64,000 bases of DNA from the NCBI RefSeq assembly GCF_001399455.2, contig NZ_LLEI02000016.1, positions 1 to 64,000 of the forward strand, in the 5' to 3' direction. How positions within the stretch are numbered: the stretch's first letter is position 1; each line of letters begins with the position of its first letter. This DNA comes from Vibrio bivalvicida (GTDB lineage: Bacteria; Pseudomonadota; Gammaproteobacteria; Enterobacterales; Vibrionaceae). The notes under the pieces are model-generated. The model saw nothing but the letters and a program-made list of their open reading frames with translations, was not told the origin of the DNA and searched no databases. Shown here one piece after another: positions 16,743 through 26,889 of the stretch. Both the position numbers and the translations under genes were made by a program.

Positions 16743-19103
16743 ATGACCATTCAAAGACTTGAAGCGAATCAGCTATATCTATCAGCTGAGCTAGAAAAAC
16801 TACAAAGCAAGTCGACAAAAGAGTTGGCGCCTATCGATGAGATTGTCGGGCAAGAGCGAGCACAAAAGGCAGTTGAGTTTGCTATGTCGATCAAAGAAAA
16901 GGGATATAACATCTATGCGATAGGCCAAAATGGCTTAGGTAAGCGAACCATGATTTTGCGTTATCTCAATCGCCACCAACACGATGAAGCAGCACTATTC
17001 GATTGGTGCTATGTCGCCAATTTCGAAGATATTCGGACGCCGAAAGTTCTCAAACTTCCTTGTGGAATCGGCAATCAATTCAAGCAAGATATTGAGAAAC
17101 TTATGTCTAAGCTTGTGAATGCAATGCCGCTTGCGTTTGACAACGAACTATACTACAGCCGAGCTGACAAACTAAAAAACCAACTTGCGACCAAGCAAGA
17201 AGCTGAACTCGCTGTCATCACAAAGGAGGCGAAGTCAAAAGGCATTAGCTTGACCATTACTTCACAAGGTGATTACCAGTTTGTCGCAATGAATGGTGAA
17301 GATCTGCATACTGAAGAGACTTTTGAGGAGCTTAGTAAGAGAGAGCAAGAGTACTTTGGCGATACCATTGACGAGCTCGAAGTTGAGCTAAGAAATATGG
17401 TGCGCCAACTTACCGAATGGGAAGAGACTTACACAGAGAAGATTAAAAAGCTCAATGATGAAGTCACTTTAGATGTGATTACTCATTTTATTAAGCAACT
17501 GAAAAAGGACTACTCAGGCTATCCCGTAATCAAATCTTACTTAACGGAGCTACAGCAAGATATTGTTGATAATGCCGATATCTTCCTCGAACAAAGTGCT
17601 GAGCAAGGTGAGGTCGCCACTGCCTCTCTGGATAAAAAATTACCACGCCGTTATAAAGTTAATGTTCTCGTAAGCCGTAAGGGAGACGAGTTCCCAATTG
17701 TGGTTGAAGAAAACCCAAACTATCACACTTTGTTCGGTTATATTGAAACGGCGACTTTTAAAGGCACCGTATTTACTGATTTCTCTTTGATTCGTCCCGG
17801 TAGCTTGCATAAGGCCAATGGGGGGGTATTGTTGATGGATGCGCAGAAGGTATTAGAGCAGCCTTACGTTTGGGATGGTCTAAAACGAGCTTTGCGTGCT
17901 CGCCAATTAAGTTTTACTTCTCTAGAGAAAGAAGTCACGCTCACCGGTACTGTGTCTCTTGATCCAGAAGCGATTCCTCTGGATGTGAAAATTATCTTGT
18001 TTGGTGACTACCGCACCTACCAGTTGCTTCAGCACTACGATCCAGAGTTTAGCGAACTATTCCGTGTCACTGCTGATTTTGAAGACGAAATGAAACGTGA
18101 TAGTGACTCTGAATTACAGTACGCGCGGTTTATTTCAAGCGTCGTAAACGACAATAATATGCTTCACTGCGACCGTAAAGCGATCGCAAGAATCATTGAA
18201 CACAGTTCGCGATTGGTGGGAGATCAGAACAAGATATCACTTCATTCAGCGAATATCGCCAATTTGCTGCGAGAGTCCAACTATGTTGCGAGACAAGCTA
18301 ACTCAAACATGATTCGTTCCAGCCATGTGGAAGAGGCGTTGTCTAACCAAGAGCTGCGTGTTAGTCGTTTGAAAGACAGTGTTATGGAAAGCTTTATTAA
18401 TGGTACAACGTTAATTCATACTCACGGTGAGGCAGTCGGACAAGTTAATGCATTGTCAGTGCTCAGCACCAGTGAATACATGTTTGGCGCACCTAACCGT
18501 ATAACCGCGACTACTTGCTATGGCGAAGGCGAAGTCATTGATATTGAACGAAGTGTTGATCTTGGTGGTAGTATTCACTCGAAGGGTGTGATGATCTTAA
18601 CGGCCTACCTGTCCTCAGTGTTTGGTAAGACAGCGAAAGTGCCACTGAATACAACCATTACCTTTGAACAGTCGTACGGTGGTGTTGATGGTGACAGTGC
18701 GAGTATGGCTGAGTTCTGCGCCGTTGTTTCAGCTTTTGCCAAGCAACCTAATCGTCAGGATATCGCGATAACGGGGTCGATGAACCAGTTTGGTGAGTCT
18801 CAGCCTATAGGTGGTGTCAACGAGAAGATTGAAGGTTTCTTTGACGTATGTGAAATCAAAGGGCGTACTAATGAGCAAGGTGTGATTATCCCGCGTTCGA
18901 ATATGCATAACTTGATGCTAAGGCCAGATATTGTCAAGGCGGTAGAGAAAGGTGAATTCCATATCTGGGCAATTGATCATGTTACCGAGGCGATTGAACT
19001 CTTCACAGGAAAAGCCGCCGGAACACCAAGTGATGAGGGAAGCTATCCGATTGATACCGTGTTCGGGATCGCTCAAGCCAAACTTAATGCATTAAGAAAA
19101 TAA
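16743..19103 (+). CDS. Lon-family ATP-dependent protease (LonB/YcbZ-like)
   Basis: 786 residues from the ATG at 16743 (AAGGATAGAG before it; a GTG three bases earlier is possible). The N-terminal AAA region has Walker A GQNGLGKRT at about 61-69, with an inserted charged coiled-coil stretch at about 130-270. The C-terminal S16 protease domain has Ser652 in DGDSAS and Lys695 in GGVNEKIEG, a spacing of 43 residues as in E. coli Lon. Lon's N-terminal substrate domain is lacking, as is usual in YcbZ-type proteins. Such proteases degrade specific cytoplasmic proteins, but the substrates are not known. It is monocistronic with a terminator after the stop. Confidence 0.9.
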   Translation: MTIQRLEANQLYLSAELEKLQSKSTKELAPIDEIVGQERAQKAVEFAMSIKEKGYNIYAIGQNGLGKRTMILRYLNRHQHDEAALFDWCYVANFEDIRTPKVLKLPCGIGNQFKQDIEKLMSKLVNAMPLAFDNELYYSRADKLKNQLATKQEAELAVITKEAKSKGISLTITSQGDYQFVAMNGEDLHTEETFEELSKREQEYFGDTIDELEVELRNMVRQLTEWEETYTEKIKKLNDEVTLDVITHFIKQLKKDYSGYPVIKSYLTELQQDIVDNADIFLEQSAEQGEVATASLDKKLPRRYKVNVLVSRKGDEFPIVVEENPNYHTLFGYIETATFKGTVFTDFSLIRPGSLHKANGGVLLMDAQKVLEQPYVWDGLKRALRARQLSFTSLEKEVTLTGTVSLDPEAIPLDVKIILFGDYRTYQLLQHYDPEFSELFRVTADFEDEMKRDSDSELQYARFISSVVNDNNMLHCDRKAIARIIEHSSRLVGDQNKISLHSANIANLLRESNYVARQANSNMIRSSHVEEALSNQELRVSRLKDSVMESFINGTTLIHTHGEAVGQVNALSVLSTSEYMFGAPNRITATTCYGEGEVIDIERSVDLGGSIHSKGVMILTAYLSSVFGKTAKVPLNTTITFEQSYGGVDGDSASMAEFCAVVSAFAKQPNRQDIAITGSMNQFGESQPIGGVNEKIEGFFDVCEIKGRTNEQGVIIPRSNMHNLMLRPDIVKAVEKGEFHIWAIDHVTEAIELFTGKAAGTPSDEGSYPIDTVFGIAQAKLNALRK

Positions 19104-19110
19104 AACTGAC

Positions 19111-19136
19111 AGAGCCCCGACGAAGGGGCTCTTTCT
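19111..19136. terminator. Shared terminator of the Lon-like gene and ldhA
   Basis: AGAGCCCC at 19111-19118 pairs with GGGGCTCT at 19125-19132, followed by TTTCTT on the plus strand. It lies between two convergent genes and may work in both directions, though the minus side lacks a T run. Confidence 0.85.
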
Positions 19137-19167
19137 TATCTATTCGAAACCACGTTCTAACAGAGAA

Positions 19168-20166
19168 TTAAAGCTCCAACACTTCGTTTCCGGAGGCGAT
19201 ACCTCTAGCGAAGGCATCTACATTCTCAAGGGTTGTCTCGGCAATATTTCCTAGTGCTTCATTGGTTAAGAAAGCCTGGTGACCTGTGAACAAAACGTTG
19301 TGACAAGCTGAAAGCCTGCGAAATACATCGTCGACGATGACGTCGTTAGATTTATCTTGGAAAAACAGCTCTTTTTCATGCTCATAAACATCAAGACCTA
19401 ACGCTCCAATTCGACCTCGCTTGAGGGCTTCCACGGCTGCTGCTGAATCTAGTAAGCCTCCACGGCTTGTGTTGATGATCATGACACCATCTTTCATTTG
19501 CTCGAAAGCTGCTTCATCTAATAAATGGTAATTTTCGTCAGACATCGGGCAATGTAATGTGATGATATCGCTTTGTTCATATAGCGCTTGTTTAGAAACG
19601 TATTTCGCATCCAAGTCAATAGCGAGCTGATTCTCATATGGGTCATGACACAAGATCGTCATACCCAAGCCTTTCAGGATACGCATAGTTGCGATACCAA
19701 TTTTTCCTGTGCCGATTACGCCTACCGTTTTGCCGTAGAAATTAAAGCCCACAAGACCCTCTAAATTGAAGTTCGCATCTCGGGTTCGTTGATAAGCTTT
19801 GTGAAAACGGCGATTTAGGCTCATCATGAGACCGACGGTGTGTTCGGCGACAGACTCGGGGGAGTATGCTGGAACTCGAACAATTTGAATACCTAGTCGT
19901 TTTGCGGCTTCGAGATCGACACGATCAAATCCGGCACAACGCATTGCCACCATCTTAACGCCTTGCTGATATAAAGCGTCGAGTACTTTCTCTGAAAGAT
20001 CGTCATTAACAAAAGCGCAGATAACTTGACAGCCTTGGGCCATTTTTGCGGTTTTAGTCGTTAATTGAAACTCGTGGAAATGGAGATTGAAACCATATTG
20101 CTGGTTTACTTTAGAGAAAGAGTCTTCATCGTAAGATTTGGAACTAAATACAGCGACATCTATCAT
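19168..20166 (-). CDS. ldhA: Fermentative D-lactate dehydrogenase (NAD-dependent)
   Basis: 332 residues, clearly alignable to E. coli LdhA along the whole length. The Rossmann motif is GVIGTGKIG, the substrate Arg is in NTSRGGLLDS, the Glu is in DVYEHEKEL and the catalytic His is in TGHQAFLTNEAL. It reduces pyruvate to D-lactate with NADH during fermentation in the cytoplasm. It thus works in the opposite direction to the D-lactate dehydrogenase at 3849. It is transcribed alone and divergent from a GNAT gene. Confidence 0.95.
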   Translation of the reverse strand: MIDVAVFSSKSYDEDSFSKVNQQYGFNLHFHEFQLTTKTAKMAQGCQVICAFVNDDLSEKVLDALYQQGVKMVAMRCAGFDRVDLEAAKRLGIQIVRVPAYSPESVAEHTVGLMMSLNRRFHKAYQRTRDANFNLEGLVGFNFYGKTVGVIGTGKIGIATMRILKGLGMTILCHDPYENQLAIDLDAKYVSKQALYEQSDIITLHCPMSDENYHLLDEAAFEQMKDGVMIINTSRGGLLDSAAAVEALKRGRIGALGLDVYEHEKELFFQDKSNDVIVDDVFRRLSACHNVLFTGHQAFLTNEALGNIAETTLENVDAFARGIASGNEVLEL

Positions 20167-20314
20167 AAAAAACTCTCAAAGGTAAAAGGAGATTAACGGC
20201 GCCTATTGAATACCTTATTAGAAAGAAAATAAACCATAAATTTACTAAGGCTATATGCCTATTGCACCGATAGATAAAACATTGATATATATTGTGTTTA
20301 AAAGTAAGGGAAGT

Positions 20315-20794
20315 ATGAGAAAATCAATGATTACATTAACCCCAATGACACCAGCTTATCTTGAGCAGGTTATGACATTAAGTATCGCCGAAGATCAGCT
20401 CCCTTACGTTGGAACAATAGAAGAAGTTTTGCTCAACGCTGACGATAAAGTTCATCCTCATTTGGTGTTGGCCGATGATAACGTAGTTGGTATTTTTCTT
20501 ATCGATACGATGTACAGTGGTGGGTACGACTTCGCACCCCGCAGAGCTCTGGGGTTTAGAGCATTCTTAGTCGACATTACGTGCCAAGGAAAGGGGTATG
20601 GAAGTGCTACAACGGCTGAGTTGGGTTCTTACCTCGCTCAGCAGTACCCGAACTTTAACACTGTTTACCTGACCGTTAACTGTAAAAATCCAGTCGCATA
20701 TCGGTGTTATTTAAACAATGGATTTTCAGACAGCGGTGAGCTTTATTTGGGAGGTGCTGCCGGACCACAGCATATTATGTTGATGGAATTGTAA
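20315..20794 (+). CDS. GNAT-family N-acetyltransferase
   Basis: About 159 residues from the ATG at 20315, chosen because AAGGG lies five bases before it; an upstream in-frame start at 20255 has none. The acetyl-CoA-binding motif A is seen in RAFLVDITCQGKGYGSATTAEL, and motif B in VYLTVNCKNPVAYRCYLNNGF. These enzymes move an acetyl group from acetyl-CoA to an amine; the substrate cannot be told. It is divergent from ldhA and not in an operon. Confidence 0.82.
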   Translation: MRKSMITLTPMTPAYLEQVMTLSIAEDQLPYVGTIEEVLLNADDKVHPHLVLADDNVVGIFLIDTMYSGGYDFAPRRALGFRAFLVDITCQGKGYGSATTAELGSYLAQQYPNFNTVYLTVNCKNPVAYRCYLNNGFSDSGELYLGGAAGPQHIMLMEL

Positions 20795-20997
20795 TTGATG
20801 AGAGATATTCAGAGACTTAAATTAACACTATTATCACTACCCCTTAAGTATTACTAAATTTATATAATGGTCACACAAACTATTCATTTTACTGCTACCG
20901 TTATACTTGATAATAAAAATCCGACCAGTATATAACCATCTCTTATTTATGGTTTTTGCTGAAAGGAATCATTATTTCGACGTTTGGTTAGGGTGAT

Positions 20998-22641
20998 ATG
21001 GATATGTTATTTCAAAAACTCAAAGATGTCTCAATTGCCGTGAGAGCATGGTCAATACTTGGCCTATTCGCAATCGGTTTGTTCGCCAATACTTTGTTGA
21101 ATATTGATCAATCTCGCCAGCACATGCGTGAAAACTATGAGCGAGGGGTTGAAACTTTGGTTCAAAGCTCGGTGAGCGTTATCGACTACTATCACAAGCA
21201 AAGTGAAACGGGCGCATTAACCAAGGAAGTGGCGCAAGCTCGCGCATTAGAGACAATCTCAGCAATGCGATTTGATGGTGACAACTACATCTTCATTGGT
21301 GATCGTGACGGTTACCAGCTTGCAAGTGGTGTCCTATCTTTACTTGGTAAGAACATCATGAGCCTGCAAGACAGTAATGGCCTGTATTTCGTGAAGGATC
21401 TCTATCAAACCGCAAAAAGTGGCGGTGGTTTCGTCAACTACCACTGGAAGAACCCAGACAAAGAGACTCTCGACCCTAAGACGAGTTATGCGATAATGTT
21501 TGAGCCCTGGGGATGGATGGTCGGCTCGGGAATGAATATGGTGGCATTGGAAGCGGTAACCTACCGATCCGAAGTGACTTCCTTGAGTTATGCGGTTGGC
21601 ATTTTAGTTGTGCTATCGCTGGTGGTTGGCTACTTTATTAAAACCATTACTTCTCCGTTAAAACGTACCCTCAAAGCAATGAATACACTAGCGCAAGGAG
21701 AGGGGGACTTAACTCAACGTTTGCCAGAAGAAGGTAGTAAGGAACTGATTCACTTGGCGCGTTATTTCAATCAGTTTGTTGCATCTATTCAATCTATAAT
21801 GCTCAATATCAGTGATGCAGGTACTCAAGTTTCAGCTTCCGCTACTCAGTTGTCTAATTCTGTACACCACATTGATGATAGCTTGAATCAACAGCAAAAC
21901 GACGTGGATATGCTGGCTACTGCTATGACTGAAATGCTTGCTACGGTAGAAGAAGTTGCAGGTAGAACCACTGAAGCCAATGACGCAAGTCGACTCGCTG
22001 CGAAAGAGACCCAGAATAGCCACACAATCATTCAGAAAAATGTAACCGAAGCCAATGAACTGGCTAAGCAGATTAATTCAGCAGGTCAGGTGGTTCAGAA
22101 ACTCGCAACCGATGCAAGAAATGTTGACACTGTTCTAGAAGTGATTCGCGGCGTAGCTGAACAAACCAATCTACTGGCACTTAATGCAGCAATTGAAGCT
22201 GCACGCGCGGGCGAGCAAGGTCGAGGCTTTGCAGTGGTTGCAGACGAGGTTAGAACGCTATCTCAGCGAACTCAGGAATCAACACTTGAGATTCAGAATA
22301 TCGTAGAAAAACTACAAACAGGCGCTGAAAATGTAGTCGTGGTAATGAACCAAGGAGCAGATAAGGCTAACCAAGCCTCTGCACTCTCTTCTGAGGCTGG
22401 TCAGACGCTTGACAAGATCAATCGAGAAGTTCATACCATTGAAGAAATGGCACAACATATCGCGACTGCTGCTGAAGAGCAAACGGTGACGGTCAACGAT
22501 ATAAATCGCAATGTCGTGAGCCTTAGTGATATGGCAAGCTCTGTATCAAGTGAATCAGCGCAAATGGCGAGTTCTGGTAAAGAGCTAAGACATGTTTCCG
22601 AAGATCTTATGAGCATGATAAACCGCTTTAAGCTTGCTTAG
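20998..22641 (+). CDS. Methyl-accepting chemotaxis protein with single Cache domain
   Basis: 547 residues. The order is a transmembrane helix (about 15-35), a periplasmic single-Cache domain (about 38-190, with [16 protein letters not shown] and the [10 protein letters not shown] strand), a second helix (about 195-215), HAMP (about 217-270) and a signalling domain with the conserved hairpin [20 protein letters not shown]. Such sCache receptors bind small organic acids or amines and control the CheA kinase. No C-terminal pentapeptide for CheR/CheB is seen. The start could also be the ATG at 21004. It stands alone. Confidence 0.93.
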   Translation: MDMLFQKLKDVSIAVRAWSILGLFAIGLFANTLLNIDQSRQHMRENYERGVETLVQSSVSVIDYYHKQSETGALTKEVAQARALETISAMRFDGDNYIFIGDRDGYQLASGVLSLLGKNIMSLQDSNGLYFVKDLYQTAKSGGGFVNYHWKNPDKETLDPKTSYAIMFEPWGWMVGSGMNMVALEAVTYRSEVTSLSYAVGILVVLSLVVGYFIKTITSPLKRTLKAMNTLAQGEGDLTQRLPEEGSKELIHLARYFNQFVASIQSIMLNISDAGTQVSASATQLSNSVHHIDDSLNQQQNDVDMLATAMTEMLATVEEVAGRTTEANDASRLAAKETQNSHTIIQKNVTEANELAKQINSAGQVVQKLATDARNVDTVLEVIRGVAEQTNLLALNAAIEAARAGEQGRGFAVVADEVRTLSQRTQESTLEIQNIVEKLQTGAENVVVVMNQGADKANQASALSSEAGQTLDKINREVHTIEEMAQHIATAAEEQTVTVNDINRNVVSLSDMASSVSSESAQMASSGKELRHVSEDLMSMINRFKLA

Positions 22642-22689
22642 CATTTAGGGGAACTCAGTTCACGTAAACCTATTGGAATATCAGGTGCC

Positions 22690-22727
22690 GCTAGTGTTAG
22701 AATCGCAGCAAAATTTCTAGCACTAGC
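22690..22727 (+). promoter_or_regulatory. Hairpin just before the NUDIX gene
   Basis: GCTAGTGTTAGAA (22690-22702) can pair with TTCTAGCACTAGC (22715-22727) over 13 bases, one of them a G-U pair, with a 12-base loop. There is no T run, so it is not a typical terminator. It ends six bases before the NUDIX ATG and occupies the place where a ribosome site would lie. Confidence 0.55.
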
Positions 22728-22733
22728 GTATCT

Positions 22734-23252
22734 ATGAGACACCTAAAAACCACTGTCCATCCTGATTTGGAACATTTAGACGACAAACTTATCTTTAAGC
22801 GCAATGCGGCGCGCGCCATCGTCGTTGATGGTGAAGATATCCTGCTTCTATATACAGAACGTTACCATGATTACACCATACCAGGGGGTGGTCTTGATGA
22901 GGGTGAAGACATCATTGCGGGAATGGTTCGTGAGCTAGAAGAAGAGACGGGCGCTAACAACATTCATGGAATCAAGCCTTTTGGGATCTATGAAGAGTTT
23001 CGACCGTGGCACAAAGATAACGCCGATGCCGTACATATGATTTCTTACTGCTATACGTGTAAAGTTAACCGAGAACTCGGTGAGACCAACTACGAAGACT
23101 ATGAAATTAAGAACGGTATGAAAGCCGTGTGGATGAATATTCACGATGCCATTGCGCATAATGAAAAGACCATCGCCGAAAGCCCGAAAAAGGGGATGAG
23201 TATCGAACGTGAAACATTTTTGCTTCACCTTGTTGCGAAAGAAATGCTTTGA
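22734..23252 (+). CDS. NUDIX hydrolase
   Basis: 172 residues. The full NUDIX box GX5EX7REUXEEXGU is present (from GGLDEGED to RELEEETGA at about residues 51-73). These enzymes cleave nucleoside diphosphates linked to another moiety; the sequence around the box does not tell the substrate. No ribosome site is visible before the ATG; a 13-base-pair hairpin sits there instead, which suggests translational control or a low rate of translation. It shares a bidirectional terminator with the convergent transketolase. Confidence 0.88.
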   Translation: MRHLKTTVHPDLEHLDDKLIFKRNAARAIVVDGEDILLLYTERYHDYTIPGGGLDEGEDIIAGMVRELEEETGANNIHGIKPFGIYEEFRPWHKDNADAVHMISYCYTCKVNRELGETNYEDYEIKNGMKAVWMNIHDAIAHNEKTIAESPKKGMSIERETFLLHLVAKEML

Positions 23253-23363
23253 ATACAGCGCATTTTGAAACTCTATCGAACAAACGCCTGAGGTGAAACA
23301 GTGTTAGCATATAGCTGGAAGCTGTAACTTTCTAATCTCCGTTTCGGTACCTGAGATTCAATA

Positions 23364-23396
23364 AAAAATGCCCCGCTCAATGAGCGGGGCATTTTA
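23364..23396. terminator. Bidirectional terminator between NUDIX gene and tkt
   Basis: AAAATGCCCCGCTCA and the complementary TGAGCGGGGCATTTT form a long stem with A and T runs on both sides, so it can stop transcription from both convergent genes. Confidence 0.92.
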
Positions 23397-23413
23397 GTTT
23401 CGAGATGCAGAGA

Positions 23414-25405
23414 TTAAGCTAGAAGCTCTTTCGCTGTGTTTACTACGTTTTCAGTAGTGAAACCGAACATCTTGAATAGTTCACCTGCAGGTGCAGATTC
23501 ACCAAATGTTGTCATACCGATGATCTTGCCACCGAAGCCAACGTACTTGTACCAGAAGTCAGCAATGCCAGCTTCTACGGCGATACGAACTGTTACGTCA
23601 GATGGAAGTACAGATTCACGGTAGTCAGCGTCTTGCTTGTCGAACGCGTCAGTAGCAGGCATAGATACTACGCGTACTTTCTTACCTTCAGCCGTTAGCT
23701 CAGCAGCAGCGTTGACCGCTAGCTCAACTTCAGAACCTGTTGCGATAAGGATAAGCTCAGGTTTGCCTGCACAATCTTTCAGGATGTAACCACCCTTAGC
23801 GATGTTAGCTACTTGTGCAACGTCACGATCTTGTTGTGCAAGGTTTTGGCGAGAGAAGATTAGCGATGTAGGCCCATCTTTACGCTCGATTGCTAGTTTC
23901 CAAGCTACTGCAGACTCAACTTGGTCACATGGACGCCATGTGCTCATGTTTGGAGTTAGACGTAGAGAAGCGATCTGCTCAACAGGTTGGTGAGTCGGAC
24001 CATCTTCGCCTAGGCCGATAGAGTCGTGCGTGTAAACTTGGATGTTCTGAACTTTCATCAGAGCCGCCATACGCATTGCGTTACGAGCGTATTCCATGAA
24101 CATTAGGAACGTAGCGCCGTAAGGAACAAAACCGCCGTGTAGCGCGATACCGTTCATGATCGCTGTCATACCGAATTCACGTACACCGTAGTGGATGTAG
24201 TTACCCGCTGGATCTTCAGCAGATACTGACTTAGAGCCAGACCACATAGTTAGGTTAGAAGGCGCAAGGTCAGCCGAGCCACCTAGGAATTCAGGTAGCA
24301 TAGCACCGAACGCTTCTAGTGCGTTTTGAGATGCTTTACGTGATGCAATGTTTGCTGGGTTAGCTTGAAGATCAGCAATGATTGCGTTTGCTTTCTCTTC
24401 CCACTGCGCTGGTAGTTCACCGTTTACGCGGCGTTTGAATTCTGCTGCAAGCTCTGGATACGCTGCTTCATAAGCTGCAAGTTTCTCGTTCCACGCTGCT
24501 TCCTTAGCTGCGCCTGCTTCTTTCGCATCCCACTGCGCGTAGACATCTTGCGGAATTTCAAACGGACCGTGCTCCCAACCTAGTTCTTTACGTGTAGCTG
24601 CAATTTCTTCAGCGCCTAAAGGTGCACCGTGACAGTCGTGAGAGCCAGACTTGTTAGGTGAACCAAAACCGATGATAGTCTTAGTACAGATTAGAGTAGG
24701 GCGTGGATCTGCTTTCGCTGCAACGATAGCGGCGTTGATTGCTTCAGCATCGTGGCCATCAACTGCTGGGATTACGTGCCAGCCGTACGCTTCAAAACGC
24801 TTAGGCGTATCGTCAGAGAACCAACCTTCAACGTGACCATCGATAGAGATGCCGTTGTCATCCCAGAACGCGATAAGTTTACCAAGACCTAGCGTACCTG
24901 CTAGAGAGCATGCTTCGTGAGAGATACCTTCCATCAGACAGCCATCACCCATGAATGCATAAGTGAAGTGGTCTACTATGTCGTGGCCTTCTTTGTTGAA
25001 TTGTGCTGCTAGAGTCTTCTCAGCTAGCGCCATGCCTACAGCGTTAGTGATACCTTGACCTAGAGGACCAGTTGTTGTTTCGATACCTGGTGCGTAACCG
25101 TACTCAGGGTGACCTGGAGTCTTAGAGTGCAGTTGACGGAAGTTCTTGAGATCTTCAATTGAAAGCTCGTAACCTGCTAGGTGCAGTAGAGAGTAAATCA
25201 GCATAGAGCCGTGGCCGTTTGAAAGAACGAAACGGTCGCGGTCAGCCCACTCTGGGTTTGAAGGGTTGTGGTTTAGGTGAGAGCGCCAAAGAACTTCAGC
25301 GATGTCAGCCATACCCATAGGTGCGCCTGGGTGACCAGAGTTTGCTTGTTGTACACCATCCATGCTTAGAGCGCGGATTGCGTTTGCTAGATTTTTACGA
25401 TCCAT
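23414..25405 (-). CDS. tkt: Transketolase
   Basis: 663 residues, the usual length. The N-terminus ([35 protein letters not shown] region) is close to E. coli TktA. The thiamine diphosphate motif begins at GDGCLMEG, and the pyrimidine-domain segments around [14 protein letters not shown] are intact. The enzyme moves two-carbon units between sugar phosphates in the non-oxidative pentose phosphate pathway, in the cytoplasm. It follows the transaldolase gene on the same strand, 82 bases downstream, and both face a SorC-type regulator. This looks like an inducible tal-tkt pair, and a second transketolase may exist elsewhere. Confidence 0.96.
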   Translation of the reverse strand: MDRKNLANAIRALSMDGVQQANSGHPGAPMGMADIAEVLWRSHLNHNPSNPEWADRDRFVLSNGHGSMLIYSLLHLAGYELSIEDLKNFRQLHSKTPGHPEYGYAPGIETTTGPLGQGITNAVGMALAEKTLAAQFNKEGHDIVDHFTYAFMGDGCLMEGISHEACSLAGTLGLGKLIAFWDDNGISIDGHVEGWFSDDTPKRFEAYGWHVIPAVDGHDAEAINAAIVAAKADPRPTLICTKTIIGFGSPNKSGSHDCHGAPLGAEEIAATRKELGWEHGPFEIPQDVYAQWDAKEAGAAKEAAWNEKLAAYEAAYPELAAEFKRRVNGELPAQWEEKANAIIADLQANPANIASRKASQNALEAFGAMLPEFLGGSADLAPSNLTMWSGSKSVSAEDPAGNYIHYGVREFGMTAIMNGIALHGGFVPYGATFLMFMEYARNAMRMAALMKVQNIQVYTHDSIGLGEDGPTHQPVEQIASLRLTPNMSTWRPCDQVESAVAWKLAIERKDGPTSLIFSRQNLAQQDRDVAQVANIAKGGYILKDCAGKPELILIATGSEVELAVNAAAELTAEGKKVRVVSMPATDAFDKQDADYRESVLPSDVTVRIAVEAGIADFWYKYVGFGGKIIGMTTFGESAPAGELFKMFGFTTENVVNTAKELLA

Positions 25406-25447
25406 AATAAATACCGATAAATAGATTGTTTCTTAGAAAGGATGTTA

Positions 25448-25473
25448 AGAGGGGAACGCAAACGTTCCCCTCT
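25448..25473 (-). terminator. Hairpin between tal and tkt
   Basis: Perfect stem AGAGGGGAACG/CGTTCCCCTCT with loop CAAA. On the minus strand it is followed by TTAACA, without a full T run, so partial termination or mRNA processing between the two cistrons is more likely than a full stop. Confidence 0.65.
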
Positions 25474-25487
25474 AGAAATTCTGTTGA

Positions 25488-26438
25488 TTAAAGCTTAGCT
25501 TCAATCATTGCTTCGAGTTTGCCTTGGTCAACTGCAAAGTTGCGGATACCCTCAGCTAGCTTCTCAACTGCCATTGGGTCTTGGTTGTGATCCCATAGGA
25601 ACTCAGCGTGAGTCATTGCAGCAGGGCGCTCTTTAGCACCTTTAGAGTCAACTAGCTTCTCTACGACTTCACCTTCAGCTGCTTCTAGTTCAGCAAGAAG
25701 TGCAGGAGCGATAGTTAGACGGTCACAACCCGCTAGCTCTAGGATCTCACCGATGTTACGGAAGCTTGCGCCCATTACTACAGTGTTGTAGCCGTACTCT
25801 TTGTAGTAGTTGTAGATGCTAGTTACAGATAGTACGCCTGGATCTTCTTGAGCTTCGAAGTCACGGCCTTCTTTCGCTTTGTACCAGTCCATGATACGAC
25901 CAACGAATGGCGAGATTAGGAATACGCCAGCTTCAGCACAAGCACGAGCCTGAGCGAAAGAGAATAGGAGAGTAAGGTTACAGTTGATGCCTTCTTTCTC
26001 TAGGATTTCAGCTGCGCGGATACCTTCCCAAGTAGAAGCCAGTTTGATAAGGATGCGATCGTTAGTGATACCAGCATCGTTGTACATTTTAACTAGCTGA
26101 CGTGCTTTCGCTACGCTGCCTTCCATATCGTAAGATAGACGAGCATCTACCTCTGTAGAGATACGGCCAGGGATAGTTTTTAGGATTTCTTTACCGATGT
26201 TTACCGCTAGCATGTCACAAGTGTCTTGTACTTGCTGTGCTTTGTCAGAGCTTTGCGCTTTAGCGTATTCAATTGAAGCATCGATTAGAGGTGCATACTC
26301 TTCGATTTGAGCTGCTTTCAGGATTAGAGATGGGTTAGTTGTTGCATCTTCTGGCTGGTACTTTTTGATTGCGTCGATTTCACCAGTGTCTGCTACTACT
26401 GTCGTTAGTTTACGAAGTTGCTCTAATTTGTTGCTCAT
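25488..26438 (-). CDS. tal: Transaldolase
   Basis: 316 residues from the ATG at 26438 ([10 protein letters not shown]), which aligns with E. coli TalB and has AGGA upstream; an ATG nine bases earlier is less likely. The Schiff-base lysine is in [12 protein letters not shown] (about residue 132), and ATTNPSL near the N-terminus is conserved. The enzyme moves a dihydroxyacetone unit between sedoheptulose 7-phosphate and glyceraldehyde 3-phosphate. It is the first gene of a unit with transketolase, divergent from a SorC-family regulator. Confidence 0.95.
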   Translation of the reverse strand: MSNKLEQLRKLTTVVADTGEIDAIKKYQPEDATTNPSLILKAAQIEEYAPLIDASIEYAKAQSSDKAQQVQDTCDMLAVNIGKEILKTIPGRISTEVDARLSYDMEGSVAKARQLVKMYNDAGITNDRILIKLASTWEGIRAAEILEKEGINCNLTLLFSFAQARACAEAGVFLISPFVGRIMDWYKAKEGRDFEAQEDPGVLSVTSIYNYYKEYGYNTVVMGASFRNIGEILELAGCDRLTIAPALLAELEAAEGEVVEKLVDSKGAKERPAAMTHAEFLWDHNQDPMAVEKLAEGIRNFAVDQGKLEAMIEAKL

Positions 26439-26571
26439 TTCGATCATCCTATTTCATTGGGCTTCCACATCGCTAAGCGACATGGGGGGCAATTGCAAGC
26501 GAGTTAAGTAATAGTCGAACTTTCAAACGAAGGACAACTTCGCTTACTCAACTTAAATAATTTTCAACGTA

Positions 26572-26859
26572 TGAACATTTGTTGTGAACATTTGCTCGAA
26601 CGCTGAGTAAATGATGGGTTCATAATTATCTCATACAGCTAGAAAGTCAATTGTTGAATGAGCTTTTAAGTGATGTTCATCAAGTATTTTTTTAGTTACC
26701 TACACTAGGTAGGGAAACTAAACGTTTGCCAAGGTAGCGCAAGGGTTGTAGATAAACTTACTAGACGAAAATATGGGCTGAGAAAATGTAATTAGTGTGA
26801 GCAAATGTTGGAAAAAAGAAGCGTCGTGACATATGCTACGACCGTGAGCACATGTTAGG
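26572..26859. promoter_or_regulatory. Cluster of repeated operator-like sites between tal and the SorC-type gene
   Basis: Two direct copies of TGAACATTTG lie 13 bases apart (26572-26581 and 26585-26594, the second continuing as CTC). On the regulator side the inverted form GAGCAAATGTT is at 26799-26809, GAGCACATGTT is at 26847-26857, and a weaker TGAGAAAATGT is near 26779. The pair near tal and the pair near the regulator are in opposite orientation, as expected for an autoregulated divergent operator. A GTCGT/ACGAC inverted repeat lies at 26823-26842. Confidence 0.6.
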
Positions 26860-26889
26860 TGCAATTCTTTAGCTGTGGAAGATAAGCCA

